Positions 32,404 through 43,790 of a stretch of 64,000 nt of DNA are shown here, piece by piece. The DNA is taken from the NCBI RefSeq assembly GCF_023159225.1, contig NC_063180.1, positions 6,941,297 through 7,005,296 on the forward strand, written 5' to 3'. The translations under genes were made by a program, and so were the position numbers. Origin of the DNA: Perognathus longimembris pacificus (lineage: Eukaryota; Chordata; Mammalia; Rodentia; Heteromyidae). Numbering within the stretch: the stretch's first letter is position 1; the number at the start of each line of letters is the position of its first letter. The notes under the pieces were generated by a model, which ran no database searches, was not told where the DNA came from, and saw nothing but the letters and a program-made list of their open reading frames with translations.

Positions 32404-32870
32404 TTCTTTTGCTTTGGTTTATTCAGATAGGTTTGTGTTTTGGTTTTGAAACCTTGTACTGCTCATCAAGTTGGAATATTTTTGACATGAGACATTTAAA
32501 ACATGAAAAATATGAATTGTTGCAGCAGGGTCTTGATAACTTAAAGGAAAGATCCTTTCCAGCTTTACCACAGTTGTTCTGTGAATGAATTTCTTGTACT
32601 GCTTCTTGGAATTTTCCTGAAACAGAATCTCTCAGTGCAAGGGGATTGTCCTTGGGAATGTAGTTGTGTGCCTGGTGATATGTTATTTTATGTGGTCCCG
32701 GCTGTCTCGAAGGGTCTGGAGTTGGGTAAACAACTGTGGGACGGCGCGCACCGCACCAAGTCCGGGTCCTCCCCCGGTTCTGGGGCACAGGCTCGGGGAT
32801 GGCCCTGCCCACCCGAAACGCCCGCTCGGGGACAGGTGGCGCCAGGCCGAGGGCACACCGCCCCAGGACT
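32404..32870 (-). pseudogene. processed retrocopy of an unidentified transcript
   Basis: On the minus strand it begins with a GC-rich stretch (32870-32735), becomes AT-richer, and ends with AATAAA (complement at 32418-32423) followed 13 nt later by an A run. The T/A-rich sequence AATAAATTTTTTTT occurs at both ends and looks like a target duplication inside an L1 tail. A 129-codon open frame runs minus from 32812 to 32423, but it reaches right up to the polyadenylation signal and I do not recognise its protein. It may be mostly UTR. The parent gene is unknown. Confidence 0.7.
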
Positions 32871-33080
32871 AATAAATTTTTTTTAAATGAACAGGAAAAA
32901 AAAAAAGAAAAATATAGTCCAAAACATATAGTAAGCTGCTTTCTACACAGAAAGGTAGAAGAAAAATTAGTGTCTATATGTATTTGCTCCTATTTGTATA
33001 AGTATTGTAGAATATACAAAAGTAAAACTGGTTATCTACAAAAAGCGGCAAGGAAAAGATAAATAAAGACAGAGTAGCGG

Positions 33081-33292
33081 GGCTGAGAATGTGACTTAGT
33101 GGTAGACTGCTTACCTAGCATGCATGAAGCCCTGGGTTTGATTCCTTAGCACCACATAAACAGAAAAGGCCAGAAGGGGCACTGTGGCTCAAGTGGTAGT
33201 GCTAGCTAGGCTTGAGCAAAAAGAAGCCAGAGACAGTTTTAGACCCTGAGTCCCAAGTCCCAGGGCTGGCAAAAAAAAAAAAAAAAAAAAAA
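33081..33292 (+). repeat. IDL-Geo SINE
   Basis: Older subfamily (CTAGCATGCATGAAGCCC). Duplication GACAGAGTAGC / GACAAAGTAGC. Confidence 0.93.
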
Positions 33293-33309
33293 GACAAAGT
33301 AGCATCAAA

Positions 33310-33490
33310 ATTCACTGTGCTTGGTTGCACACATCTGTAATCCCAGCTACTCAGAAAGATCACAAGTTTGAAGCTAGATGAGCAATGTTATCTCAAAAAC
33401 AAAATATGAAGAGTGGGGTTTGGGATGTGGCTCAGATGGTAGAATGCTTAACAGGCCCTGGAATTCCATCTCCAGTACTGGAAAAAAAAA
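33310..33490 (+). repeat. B1+ID composite SINE (without Geo insertion)
   Basis: ACACATCTGTAATCCCAGC, then GGGATGTGGCTCAGATGG and a short ID end CATCTCCAGTACTGG. Confidence 0.75.
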
Positions 33491-33498
33491 AGTTCATG

Positions 33499-33707
33499 TA
33501 TTTTTTTTTTTTTTTGGCCAGTCTTGGGCCTTGGACTCAGGGCCTGAGCACTGTCCCTGGCTTCTTCCCGCTCAAGGCTAGCACTCTGCCACCTGAGCCA
33601 CAGCGCCCCTTCTGGCCATTTTCCATATATGTGGTGCTGGGGAATCGAACCGAGAGCTTCATGTGTTGGAGGCAAGCACTCTTGCCACTAGGCCATATTC
33701 CCAGCCC
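33499..33707 (-). repeat. IDL-Geo SINE, GGGCGCTG subfamily
   Basis: Reverse, with CATGTGTTGGAGGCAAGCAC and CCACCTGAGCCACAGCGCCC. Duplication TCATGTATT. Confidence 0.95.
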
Positions 33708-33809
33708 TCATGTATTCTTTACTCTCTTCTTTTAAAATCTGAATCAAGTAGGCACATTACCAATTATAAAAAGAAAATAAAATTTCTATAAAATTTAAAA
33801 ATAATTGAT

Positions 33810-33932
33810 CCCGGCATGATGGTATATGTCTATAATCCAGCACTGGGAGGCAAGACAATAGGGAGTTCCAGGACAGTCTGAGTTGCCTAGGGAGTTTGAG
33901 GTTACATAGTGAGATCCTGTCTCAAAAGTAAG
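33810..33932 (+). repeat. B1-like SINE monomer
   Basis: CCCGGCATGATGGTATATG start, AGTGAGATCCTGTCTCAAAA end: a classic B1/Alu half. Confidence 0.8.
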
Positions 33933-33938
33933 CAAGTA

Positions 33939-34157
33939 GGGGCTGGGGATATAGCCTAGTGGCAAGAGTGCCTGCCTCGGATACACGAGGCCCTAGGTTC
34001 GATTCCCCAGCACCACATATACAGAAAACGGCCAGAAGCGGCGCTGTGGCTCAAGTGGCAGAGTGCTAGCCTTGAGCAAAAAGAAGCCAGGGACAGTGCT
34101 CAGGCCCTGAGTCCAAGGCCCAGGACTGCACAAAAAAAAAAAAAAAAAAAAAAAGTA
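33939..34157 (+). repeat. IDL-Geo SINE, young
   Basis: Duplication AGTAAGCAAGTA. A20-plus tail. CCTCGGATACACGAGGCCC subfamily. Confidence 0.96.
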
Positions 34158-34363
34158 AGCAAGTAAATAAAATCTTGAATTTCTCATAATACATATTACT
34201 ATACTTAGTAACTATGACTTCCTCATACTTATATAAGCTGTAGTATACTAACACACAGTTAACTGATCCACATGATTTCTAGCTGCATACAGATTTCAAG
34301 TTCCTCTGAAGAAAGGATGATAATCTCTTTAAAGATAATGGTCTTTTTTTTTTTTTAAATTAC

Positions 34364-34583
34364 TGGGCACTGGTTGCTCATGACTATAATCCTAGCTACT
34401 TTGGAGGCAAGGAGGCAAGTGCCTGTAGATAGAGTGCAGTCCAGGCAAGTAAGACCCTATTCAAAAAGTAGCAAAGGCAAAAAGGGCTGGAAGTGTGGTT
34501 CTAGTGGTATAGCACTTGTTCAGTATATGCAAGGTTCCGAGTTCAATCTCCAATACAATATTTTTAAAAAGAAGAAAAAAAAA
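34364..34583 (+). repeat. B1+ID composite SINE (without Geo insertion)
   Basis: CTGGGCACTGGTTGCTCATG, then GGAAGTGTGGTTCTAGTGG and CGAGTTCAATCTCC. Confidence 0.75.
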
Positions 34584-34859
34584 ACAATAAAGACCACATC
34601 TTCAAATCTGTACCCACATTGCCAAGTAATGTCTCAGCATTGTGCTAAGAATATATTAAACTAACGAGATTGACTAAATACTTTCTATTTAAAGTTGCTC
34701 CAATTTTGGATATAGTAATTGGACTGCTGGTGTCTTGTCCATATAACACGTAAAATACATGTAAAATTCATGTCTCCATCAAAATGAATGTGAGGATCTC
34801 TTAACACTTAGCTATATAACAAAAAAGGCAACATATAAAGTTAGTAATAAAACAAGGTT

Positions 34860-35105
34860 GCCAGGCGCTGGTGGCTCATGCCTCTAATCCTCAGGAGGCT
34901 GAGAGGTGAGGATCATAGTTAGAAGCCAGCCCAGGCAGCAAAGTCTGTGAGACTCTAATCTCTAATTAACCAACCTCAAACCAGAAGTGGAGCGGCCACT
35001 CAAAGTGGTAGAGTGCTATACTTGAGCACAAGAGCTCAGGGACAGTGCCCAGGCCCTCCCTGCATTCAAGCCCCATGACTGACAAAATAGTAATAATAAT
35101 AATAG
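34860..35105 (+). repeat. B1+Geo composite SINE with (TAA)n tail
   Basis: CCAGGCGCTGGTGGCTCATG, Geo half ending GCCCCATGACTGAC. Confidence 0.9.
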
Positions 35106-35550
35106 GTTAATAATGACCCTCAAATTATTCCCAAAAGTCACAATAAAATGGCAATCATTTGAAATGAGGAACTATCCCAGATAACCACATAAGTTTATTA
35201 TAGTGGGCATTATATGGCTTCACTTTCCAATAAACACTATAGTTTCTTTCTCTATACATCTACAAATATTACAATATATGTAACTTCAATAAATAAAACA
35301 AACTTTAAAAATATATTTTCTTGGTGTTTCCCCCTAATTGTGTATGTCCCAGAGACAGCTCTTCTTTCAGCTATGACTACACTTAAGGACTTGTCCAGTT
35401 TATAGTCATTTATGTCTACTAATTTCCTAAATTGTTTTTTATACCCTACACTATACTCTTCTACTCTTTATACTACAATAACAAAAAAAAACCCAAAAAC
35501 CCACAGTATCACCTCAACAGATTTCTAATGCTATCTCCATGCTCCCATCT
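35106..35550. other. intron 1, AT-rich single-copy
   Basis: Nothing recognised. Confidence 0.45.
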
Positions 35551-35554
35551 ATTT

Positions 35555-35756
35555 ATTTATTTGACAGTCCTGGGGCTTGGAATCAGGGCCTGAGCACTGT
35601 CCCTGGCTTCTTTTTGCTCAAGGCTAGCACTCTACCACTTGAGCCACAGCACCACTTCTGGCCATTTTCTATATATCTGGTGCTGGAGGAATCAAACCCA
35701 GGGCTTCATATATATGAGGCAATCACTCTTGCCACTAGGCCATATTCCCAGTGCCT
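35555..35756 (-). repeat. IDL-Geo SINE
   Basis: Reverse. Duplication CTCCCATCTA on both sides. Confidence 0.94.
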
Positions 35757-35973
35757 CCCATCTACTCTTAAGACCTCAGAAGGTCTAAAAGGAGACCTGG
35801 AGAATTTATATACTTAATCATTAGCTCAATAACTCTGAAAAGGGTATCCTGTCTACATCAGAAAACTAAGGCCATGAATAACTTTCTAGTAAGGAAATTC
35901 ACCTTTTCTTTTTTTACTGTAGGTTCCAGGCCTTGCTCGTTCTCAAAATTTTCTGATGATCTCAACTAATGTT

Positions 35974-36179
35974 CTTTTTTTTTTTGTGGCCAGTCCTGGG
36001 CCTTGGACTTAGGGCCTGAGCACTGTCCCTGGCTTCTTCCCGCTCAAGGCTAGCACTCCGCCACTTGAGCCACAGCGCCCCTTCTGGCTGTTTTCCATAT
36101 GTGTGGTGCTGGGGAATCGAACTGAGAGCTTCATGTGTTGGAGGCAAGCACTCTTGCCACTAGGCCCTATTCCCAGCCC
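35974..36179 (-). repeat. IDL-Geo SINE, GGGCGCTG subfamily
   Basis: Reverse. Duplication TCAACTAATGTTCT on both sides. Confidence 0.95.
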
Positions 36180-36199
36180 TCAACTAATGTTCTATGAGC

Positions 36200-36420
36200 C
36201 TTTTTTTCTTCTTCTTGGGGGAAGGATGGGGAAACTAGTTAACTGAAGATAAGAATCTTAGATTTTGGTCTGTCTGGGCTGACTCTGAATCATGATTCAC
36301 AGATCTCAGGCTCCTGAGTAGCTAGGATTATAGATATGAACTAGCTGTACTTGTCTCACAGCACTTTCTGCCTTCTCTCTGAGTAGCTAGGATTATAGGC
36401 ATGCAGCATCTTCACACAGC
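36200..36420 (-). repeat. B1-like SINE fragments
   Basis: TCCTGAGTAGCTAGGATTATAG occurs twice (near 36312 and 36380) in reverse B1 context. Confidence 0.6.
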
Positions 36421-36659
36421 TCTCTGCATAGTCTTCCCTCTTTTTCTTTGCATCATTTGATCTCTTCTTGAAATTCCCTGCTTCATCACCTTCTACCACA
36501 CAGGTACTCTTCTTCATTCAGTCTTCTTCACTTCTGAGAAAGCTTAATGTTTTTAATAAAGGTGGCTAGATGATCCTCTTCCTAACTCCAAACCACACTC
36601 ACTGCTTCAGTTACCACCTAGACAACTTTAAGTCCTCTGACTTTGATTCAAGACACACT

Positions 36660-36835
36660 TAGATAGCCAGAAGCAACACTGTACAGAAAATAGAAAAAGA
36701 TGCTTCCGCATCAGACAAATCTGAATTCAAAGTATTTTCTTTGCTAGTTATATAGTAATGTGCACAAAGACACAAACATTTCTGAATTTCACTTCTGTTC
36801 TCCTCTAAAACTAGGAATACCTTCCTACAAATTTC
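36660..36835 (+). repeat. MIR element
   Basis: TCTGAATTCAAAGTATTTTC, CTAGTTATATAGTAATGTG, then a TTTCACTTCTGTTCTCCTC part: MIR core in order. Confidence 0.6.
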
Positions 36836-36850
36836 TGTTCACATTAAATC

Positions 36851-36868
36851 GGGGGGGGGGGGGGGGGA
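36851..36868. repeat. poly-G run
   Basis: About 17-18 consecutive G, then a GGGAGAG tract. Confidence 0.85.
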
Positions 36869-36884
36869 GGGAGAGAGAATGAGA

Positions 36885-37820
36885 AATTCTCCACCCTAAA
36901 AGGACATGACAGCACACACTGAGGATCCATGGGCTCAGAGGTGACAAGCAAGGAGACAACTCCTCTAAGGCTGAGAGACTGGCCTTGTCCTACAAGGAGA
37001 CTAAACAAATGAGTAGATAAACTGAGGAGACAATGGGAGCCAACTTTCTACCATGAGAGATTTATAAATACCAAAGGGGTATAAAACTGTATTTACAAAT
37101 ACAGAAATAAATAGAATGCTTACACGAGTCCCTGAATAAAACAAAACAAAGCAAAATAAAATAAACATTCAGAAATCTAGAAAGGATTCTGAAGTGTTGG
37201 AGTAGAAATAGTTGTAGCAGTGTCAAGTTTTTAAATGCCTATACATAGACTTAGAAATAGATTCAGATGTATACATACATATTGTACATCACTTCCTAAT
37301 TTTCACCATCTAAGTGATGACATCCAGGATAAGTGAACACACTAAGCACCTATATCTTTGTTTCTAAAACACATCTCTATTGATATAAATCAGGACTCCT
37401 TGTTGAAATAAGTAATTCCAGAGTTGGGACAGAAAACTTCAATATGTGCCTCTAATATTTTATAAAATAAACCAAGAGTGAGGGCTTATTTAGAAGACAC
37501 AGGAGCCAAGCTGAGTAAGTTCCCACTAACAAACTCTGGGACTATTGAAGCATCAAAATAAAACTTCAAAAAATCATAGTAATTAATTACCAGAATTTTG
37601 TGTGAAGTATATATTTATATAAACAAATTCATAAATAAATGTCTGGAAAAGGAGGAAATCTTTAAGTAGAATGCCAACAAACAGATGGCCTTCTTCATAG
37701 TGGTGGTTAACTCAGAAGTAATCAGGGGATCCTAATGAAAATGTTTACAAGGTGATGAGCAAAACTGGCTGGCATAGTTTGGGTTATCTTCCCATCTAAG
37801 AATCACAGAAGGTAAAAACA
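36885..37820. other. intron 1, single-copy
   Basis: No exon or repeat recognised. Confidence 0.45.
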
Positions 37821-37824
37821 AAAG

Positions 37825-37890
37825 GCCAGGAGATGTAGCTCAGTCAGGCTAGTAGTGTATGATCCTGAGTTTGATCCCACGTATCACAAA
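37825..37890 (+). repeat. ID-type SINE monomer
   Basis: AGGAGATGTAGCTCAGTCAGG and GAGTTTGATCCCACG. Confidence 0.7.
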
Positions 37891-38034
37891 AAGAGGGATC
37901 AAGGATTTACCTTGGGGGCTGGGGGAGGGTTGAGGGTTTGAGTAGTTGCCATAAGGTTCAACCCCTAATACATAACAAAAAAAGGACAAGATTTAAATAT
38001 AAATTATTTTACAGTAGAAAACCCCTCAAACATG

Positions 38035-38650
38035 AACTTACAAGGTGTTCAAGGTTATACACCACCAGTAATGTGACAATATCTTGTATCTCCTAGTGAT
38101 GCTCCAAAAATAGCGTATCATCATTCTACAGCATTCCTGCCAACCAATGTACTATCTGCATATGAGCAACCACAGCATGGACCAATGTAGGAGGACATGT
38201 TATAGAATAAAAGTACTACACTGTTTTAAGCTGTCATTGTCACAAGACAGAAATTCTGAAGAGCTGTCTCCAAGTAAAGAAGACAAGACGTTGACAATTC
38301 AATGCAATGTGTGGTCCTAAATGGGTACCTAGATCAAAAGGAAAAAGAGAGATTAATGAGAAAGCTGAGAAAATCTGAATGGCATCTTGGGATTTGAAGT
38401 TAGTGTTGATTTCTGAAGTTAAGGTTGACTTCTGATTTGGTAGTTATATAGGAGACTATCCACACTCTTTAGACAGTAGAATTTCTCTCTCTCTTTAGGA
38501 CTGCAGATTAAACCCAGAGCCCCTATGCTTGCTAAGCAAGTGCCTTACCACTCAAGTCATGACCCCAGTGCCTAACTAGAATATTTAGGAGTGACAAACA
38601 TTATGTCTACAACTTGCTGTCAAATGATTCAGAAAAAATCTTGTAAGACT
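38035..38650 (+). repeat. ancient mammalian interspersed repeat, family not named
   Basis: Segments such as CAATGCAATGTGTGGTCCTAA and TATTTAGGAGTGACAAACATT are familiar from a widespread old mammalian repeat. It is interrupted by an ID monomer. Confidence 0.4.
38500..38572 (-). repeat. ID-type SINE monomer
   Basis: Reverse ID: GCTTGCTAAGCAAGTGCC and ACCACTCAAGTCATGACCCC. Confidence 0.7.
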
Positions 38651-39005
38651 ACAAATGGTACATTATCTAAAAATGGGGAGATGGGGATTAAAATGAAGGA
38701 CTAGAAATGCGATAATCAGTTTCACAAAAACTTGAGAATCCAATTATATACAGCTGATGAGGAAAAGGGTAAAAGACTATGTAATGGTTGCCTGGTGATC
38801 TCTGGACATTGGGAAGGACTCACTAAGCCTACCACATACACTGAAGGTCAAGCATAAAATGGTTCAGGCTCATCTCATACAGTAGTTCAACATTAGAATT
38901 TGGTTGAAGTGGATTCAGAAGCAATTTGTACTTTTCTTGAGACATCATTAGATCTGAAAATATTTCAAAAATTAACTTTAAAATTCAGTAAGAACTCATG
39001 ACAAC
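38651..39005. other. intron 1, single-copy
   Basis: Nothing recognised. Confidence 0.4.
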
Positions 39006-39430
39006 CTTAGTGCCTAGCAGAGTACCTCGCTCACTTAAGGTACAGTGCTCAATAAAAATTACTTGGCCTTTCTGTTCCCCAAAAAGGGAAGTTGTCAAAG
39101 AGCACATTTATCACCAACTTCAAAGGTTTTTGTCCTTCACTCATATCCAAATAGACTCTCAATTCAAATGAAATGACCTAATCAGTTATCAGGTCTAATC
39201 TTACATCTTCGTTACCCCCATTTCTAGCTCTTATCTCTCACCTAGACCACGGCAATAGCATCTTTACTTTTCTAATCTTTGTACCATTCTTACATTCTTG
39301 TGCCATTACTATTAGAAGTCAAAAGTTACCTTTTAAAACCTACATTTAATCTTATTCCATTATTCAAATTCCTGTAATTGCTCTTTTATGCTAAGGTTCC
39401 TTCCCTAGGCAAGGTACCCAAGCTATTTCA
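39006..39430 (+). repeat. L2 fragments
   Basis: GTGCCTAGCAGAGTACC to GTGCTCAATAAAAATTAC is an L2 3' end. From 39.22 kb CTCACCTAGACCACGGCAATAG and the following C/T-rich text resemble the L2 body. Confidence 0.5.
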
Positions 39431-39561
39431 CACACATATATTCAAATTCACGCATAAACAATAAAGTACTAAGTACTAGGAGTAGGAAAAGAACAAAAGG
39501 GATTAAAGGAGAACTCTGACTTAACCTTCCTTATGATTGTTTTAATTAACTCGACAATTTA

Positions 39562-39770
39562 TTTTAATTTTTTATTGTTTGCCAGTCTTGGGGCTTGAAC
39601 TCAGGGCCTGGGCACTGTCCCTGAGCTTCTTTTGCACAAGGCTAGTAGTCTACCTCTTGAGCCACAGTACCACTTCTGGCTTTTTCTGTTTATGTGGTAC
39701 TGAGGAATCAAACCCAAGGCTTCAAGCATGCTATACAAGCACACTGCCACTAAGCCACATTCCTAGACCA
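39562..39770 (-). repeat. IDL-Geo SINE, diverged
   Basis: Reverse, full-length, with many substitutions, older than most copies. Confidence 0.9.
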
Positions 39771-40160
39771 ATTTATTTTTATTACACAGTTGAGACACCA
39801 AAAGTGAATGGATAGGACTTTCCAACACTTAGATCGTCTAAAACTGCTTTTCCCAAACCATTTCCCAACTTGAAAAAAGAATTCTTTTTTTTAAAGCACA
39901 TTGGGATAAACCAAAAGAAACCATCCTAAGAGCTCCAATCTGTTCAACTGTGTGCTCTATTTTAAGTGCAATATGATCCTACTCATTGTCCAAGCACAAC
40001 ATTCACTAGGCTTCCTGTGCACCAGTCAATACTCTTGGCCACATAAACATACATATTAACACACAAGAGCAACCACTCACATCCACCCAGAGACAGACAT
40101 ATACAAGCCAACTTGGATTTCTCCAAACACTATGAACGCTCCTATACTTCTGATTTTTCA
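39771..40160. other. intron 1, probably L2-flanked single-copy sequence
   Basis: Nothing firm recognised. Confidence 0.35.
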
Positions 40161-40164
40161 TACC

Positions 40165-40400
40165 ATGCTGTTCTCTCTACCCAGATCAATTCCAACTCAT
40201 TCATCAAGTCCACACTCAAATGCCACTTCTCTTTTCCCTCAGACCTTATTACACTGTCATGCTGAAATGTTTGTTGACATGTGTGACCAACGTAGAATTT
40301 AAACTCAAGGACAAGAATCTGATGTATTTATCTTGAATACAATTCTTCCTACTATAATATTAATGCTCAATTAGTATGTAAAGAAATACCTACATCACTC
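40165..40400 (+). repeat. L2 3' region
   Basis: CTGTTCTCTCTACCCAGATC, CACACTCAAATGCCACTTCTC, then an AATGCTCAATTAG end, in L2 order. Confidence 0.55.
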
Positions 40401-40574
40401 CCCAATAAACCAAAATTTTCAAAACTATACTTATTAAAATGTTTTAATTATACCTCAAAATAGCATTTTTCCCCAAAGCAAGAACACCTACTATAGAAAC
40501 TTTCATAAGAGAGATTTAATATACCCTCAACCATTATGCTTTTCTTTTTTTTTTTTTCTATTTAAAGCAGTCCT

Positions 40575-40675
40575 AGGGCTGGGAATATGGCCTAGTGGAC
40601 AGTGCTCAGGCCCTGAGTCCCGGCTTCAGACCTAGGACTGGCAAAACAAACAAACAAACAAACAAAAAGAAGCAG
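40575..40675 (+). repeat. IDL-Geo SINE with large internal deletion
   Basis: The start CTGGGAATATGGCCTAGTGG joins directly to ACAGTGCTCAGGCCCTGAG. About 120 bp of the family consensus is missing. Confidence 0.9.
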
Positions 40676-40875
40676 AGTCCTAGATGCTTTTTATATATTA
40701 TCTTAATCTTTGCAACAATTCCAGGCAAACAAACTCAGAGATCATATTATTTGCCACAGTCTATAAGACTTAATTCCAAAATCAACTTGACGAATTCCCA
40801 AGTTGTGATTTTCCCCCTTATACTGCATTGCCTCTACTATATAATGCTTCTAATAGACTAGACTCAAGCTGTTAT

Positions 40876-41089
40876 CTTTTTTTTTTTTTTTTTTTTTTTG
40901 CCAGTCCTGGGGTTTGAACTCAGGGCCTGAGTACTGTCCCTGGCTTCTTTTTGTTCAAGGCCAGTACTCTACCACTTAAGCCACAGTGCCACTTCTGGCC
41001 TTTTCTGTTTATGTGGTACTGAAGAATTAAACCCAGGGCTTCATGCATGCTACACAAGGACTCTACTGCTAAATCATATTCCCAGCCCT
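40876..41089 (-). repeat. IDL-Geo SINE, diverged
   Basis: Duplication CTCAAGCTGTTATCTT (16 bp) on both sides. Confidence 0.94.
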
Positions 41090-41124
41090 CAAGCTGTTAT
41101 CTTGACCACACAACTTTACAAAAT

Positions 41125-41185
41125 TATAATATATACACATATATATATATATACACACACAAACAGGTATACACACATGTAAATA
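41125..41185. repeat. AT/AC microsatellite
   Basis: ATATAC and ACAC alternation. Confidence 0.8.
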
Positions 41186-41266
41186 TACAAATATAATTGC
41201 TTGGAAAACAAAAAAATCCTTTGAACAGTAATCAATAAGTGTGATAGTATTTAATACTTTCTTTTT

Positions 41267-41503
41267 AGTTTTTGTCGGTCATGGGGCTTGAACTCAGGGC
41301 CTGGATACTGTCTCTGAGCTTTTCAGCTCAAGGCTAGTGCTCAACCACTTGATCCACAACTCCACTTCCCGTTTTCTGGTGGCTAAGTGGAGATTAGAGT
41401 CTCATGGTCAAGGAAGCCCAGGGCCGGCTTTGAACCTCGATCCTTAGCTCTCAACCTCCTGAGTAGCTAGGATTACAGGGGTGAGCCACCAGCACCTGGC
41501 TTT
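41267..41503 (-). repeat. B1+Geo composite SINE
   Basis: Reverse, full. Duplication TTTAATACTTT on both sides. Confidence 0.92.
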
Positions 41504-41529
41504 AATACTTTTTAAATTAATAACTTTCC

Positions 41530-41737
41530 TGTTTTATTGCTTCAGTCCTAGAGCTTGAATTTAGAGTGCTGAACTTTTGTGCTCAAGGCTAATGTTCTAC
41601 CACTTGAACCACAGCTCCACATCTGGCTTTTTGGTGATTAGTTGAGGACTTTCCTTGCCCAGGCTGGCTTTTAAAAGTGATCCTCAGATCTCAGCCCCTG
41701 AGTAACTAGGATTACAGTCATGAGCCACCAGTGCTTG
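41530..41737 (-). repeat. B1+Geo composite SINE, diverged
   Basis: Reverse: TCCTAGAGCTTGAATTTAG to GATTACAGTCATGAGCCACC. Confidence 0.85.
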
Positions 41738-41751
41738 GCTAAATTAGCTTT

Positions 41752-41990
41752 TTTTTTTTTTTTTTTTTTTTGTGCCTGTCATGAGGCTTGAATTCAGGGT
41801 TGGGTGCTGTCCCTGAGCTTCTTTGGCTCAAGGCTCTACCACTTTAGCCCCAGAGCCACTTCCAGCTTTTTCTTAGTAGTTTATGGTAAGAATCTCACAG
41901 ACTTTCCTGCCTTGGCTGGGTTCAAACCACATTCCTCAGATCTAAGCCTTTGAAGTAGCTAGGATTACAGATGTGAGCCACCAGCACCCA
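41752..41990 (-). repeat. B1+Geo composite SINE
   Basis: Third of three reverse copies in a row, with a T20-plus tail. Confidence 0.88.
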
Positions 41991-41994
41991 GTAC

Positions 41995-42690
41995 AACTTT
42001 TTGAAATATAGAATTCTTGAATTAAATAAGTATTACAAAAATGTTTTTAATTTTCTTAACTTAGTGGGTAACATAACTGAAGAAAAAACATATTAAACCA
42101 TATCTAAACATTTATTAACCCCATGGTACTTACTACCAAGAGAAAAAACCCTAATCATTATTACTGAATTTAGTAGCACTGTGCCAGAAAAAAAGGTGAA
42201 TTCTAAGAAAGCCTTAAATAGTAGGCACATTGATAGAAAAGAGTTAGGGATGTTTAAACTGAGGACACAAGGCTAGAAGGAAAAGCAAGAATGAGTAACA
42301 GTAGAAAGATGAAATTGGGGAAAGTCTTCAACGACAAGCAGGCAAATTCAGAATTAATCTCATATATATACACATATATATGTATGTTTATATATGTATA
42401 TATGATATATCGTAAATGGGAAGGTGGCTGGTTGAAATACTGTCTTTAAATATTCAAATTTTGTTCCCAAATAAAGTACTGCCTTAGATTATAAAATGTT
42501 TCCACCAAACAATTATATGTGGGGGAAGATAGGGGTCAATAACCCACTGTCTTCTGTGTGCCCTTTACACAGTCTTCTTACAAAGAGAAATGAATGAAAC
42601 AAAAGTTCTTATATGAGGAATGAGTACATTGGGGAAGGAAGATCCTTTCAGATATGCTTATGAGTATTAATGGCATTGTACATTTTAATA
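41995..42690. other. intron 1, single-copy with an AT repeat at 42362-42412
   Basis: Only the TATATG/ATATAC alternation is notable. Confidence 0.45.
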
Positions 42691-42819
42691 CAAATTACAG
42701 AACTTCAGAGCCAAGAAGGGACTGTGGAGATAATCTTGGAAATGATTTTCTAGGAGGCCAAATCTAAAACTCTACTGTCCAAGTACTGACCTAGTAGTCA
42801 CAGCTGGGTATAATTTAAA

Positions 42820-43022
42820 ATTGCTAACATTAAATCAAGTTTTAAGTTCAGTTTCTCACTATACCAGTAATATTTCAAATGTTCCATACCCACATATGGC
42901 TAATGGCTACCATTATCTAAAAATATAGCACAATATATTTGTCATTTACTTCAACAAAGCTGAGAAGGGGGAAGTAGGTATTTCTGTCACTGCAGAAAGT
43001 TTAACTGGGCAGCACTGACCTA
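42820..43022. repeat. old hAT-type MER element
   Basis: CCCACATATGGCTAATGGCTACC and GGGCAGCACTGACCTAAAG resemble the mammalian MER family with GCCACATGTGGCTAGTGGCTACC. Confidence 0.5.
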
Positions 43023-43024
43023 AA

Positions 43025-43395
43025 GAATAAGCTTTAAGTCAGACAGATATACTTTGAATTTGTCTTATTGGCCCGAGGGACTAATGTATATATCTCACAA
43101 GGTATACTTTTTTTTTGCCAGTCCTGGGCCTTGGACTCAGGGCCTGAGCACTGTCCCTGGCTTCTTTTTGCTCAAGGCTAGCACTCTGCCACTTGAGCCA
43201 CAGCGCCACTTCCAGCCGTATTCTATACATGTGGTGCTGGGGAATCAAACCCAGGACTTCACGTATACAAGGCAATCACTCTTGCCACTAGGCCATATTC
43301 CTAGCCCCTCACAAGGTATACTTGATGATTAAATGGGATAACACAAAAAATACCATGTACACCGTTTGGTACTTAACAGATAATAAATACTGATA
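43025..43395 (+). repeat. MIR element split by a SINE
   Basis: AAGTCAGACAGATATACTTTG on the left, TGATTAAATGGGATAACAC on the right, in MIR order around the SINE at 43108. Confidence 0.55.
43108..43308 (-). repeat. IDL-Geo SINE
   Basis: Duplication CTCACAAGGTATACTT (16 bp) on both sides. Confidence 0.95.
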
Positions 43396-43475
43396 CAACA
43401 GATACTTATATTCTAAGGGTTGAGTTGAGAGAAAACCACCAATGCTTGGAATGCAGAGTTCAATACTCAAAATTT

Positions 43476-43690
43476 AGGGCTGGGAATATGGCCTAGTGGT
43501 AAAGCGCCCGCCTCGTATACATGAAGCCCTGGGGTTTTATTCCTCAGCACTACATATATAGAAAAAGCCTGGAAGTGGCGCTGTGGCTCAAGTGGTAGAG
43601 TGCTAGCCTTGAGCAAAAAGAAGCCAGGGACAGTGCTCAGGCCCTGAGTTCAAGCCCCAGGACTGGCAAAAAAACAAAATAAACAAACAA
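43476..43690 (+). repeat. IDL-Geo SINE
   Basis: Full-length. Duplication CAATACTCAAAATTTA / CAATACTCAAATTTA. Confidence 0.94.
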
Positions 43691-43790
43691 TACTCAAATT
43701 TACCTATGTATGTACAGTAGGTCTGGGCATCCACAGCATGAAACCTGCACAGAGTAGGTTATATTACTCTCACAAAAATTACTGTTGCAG

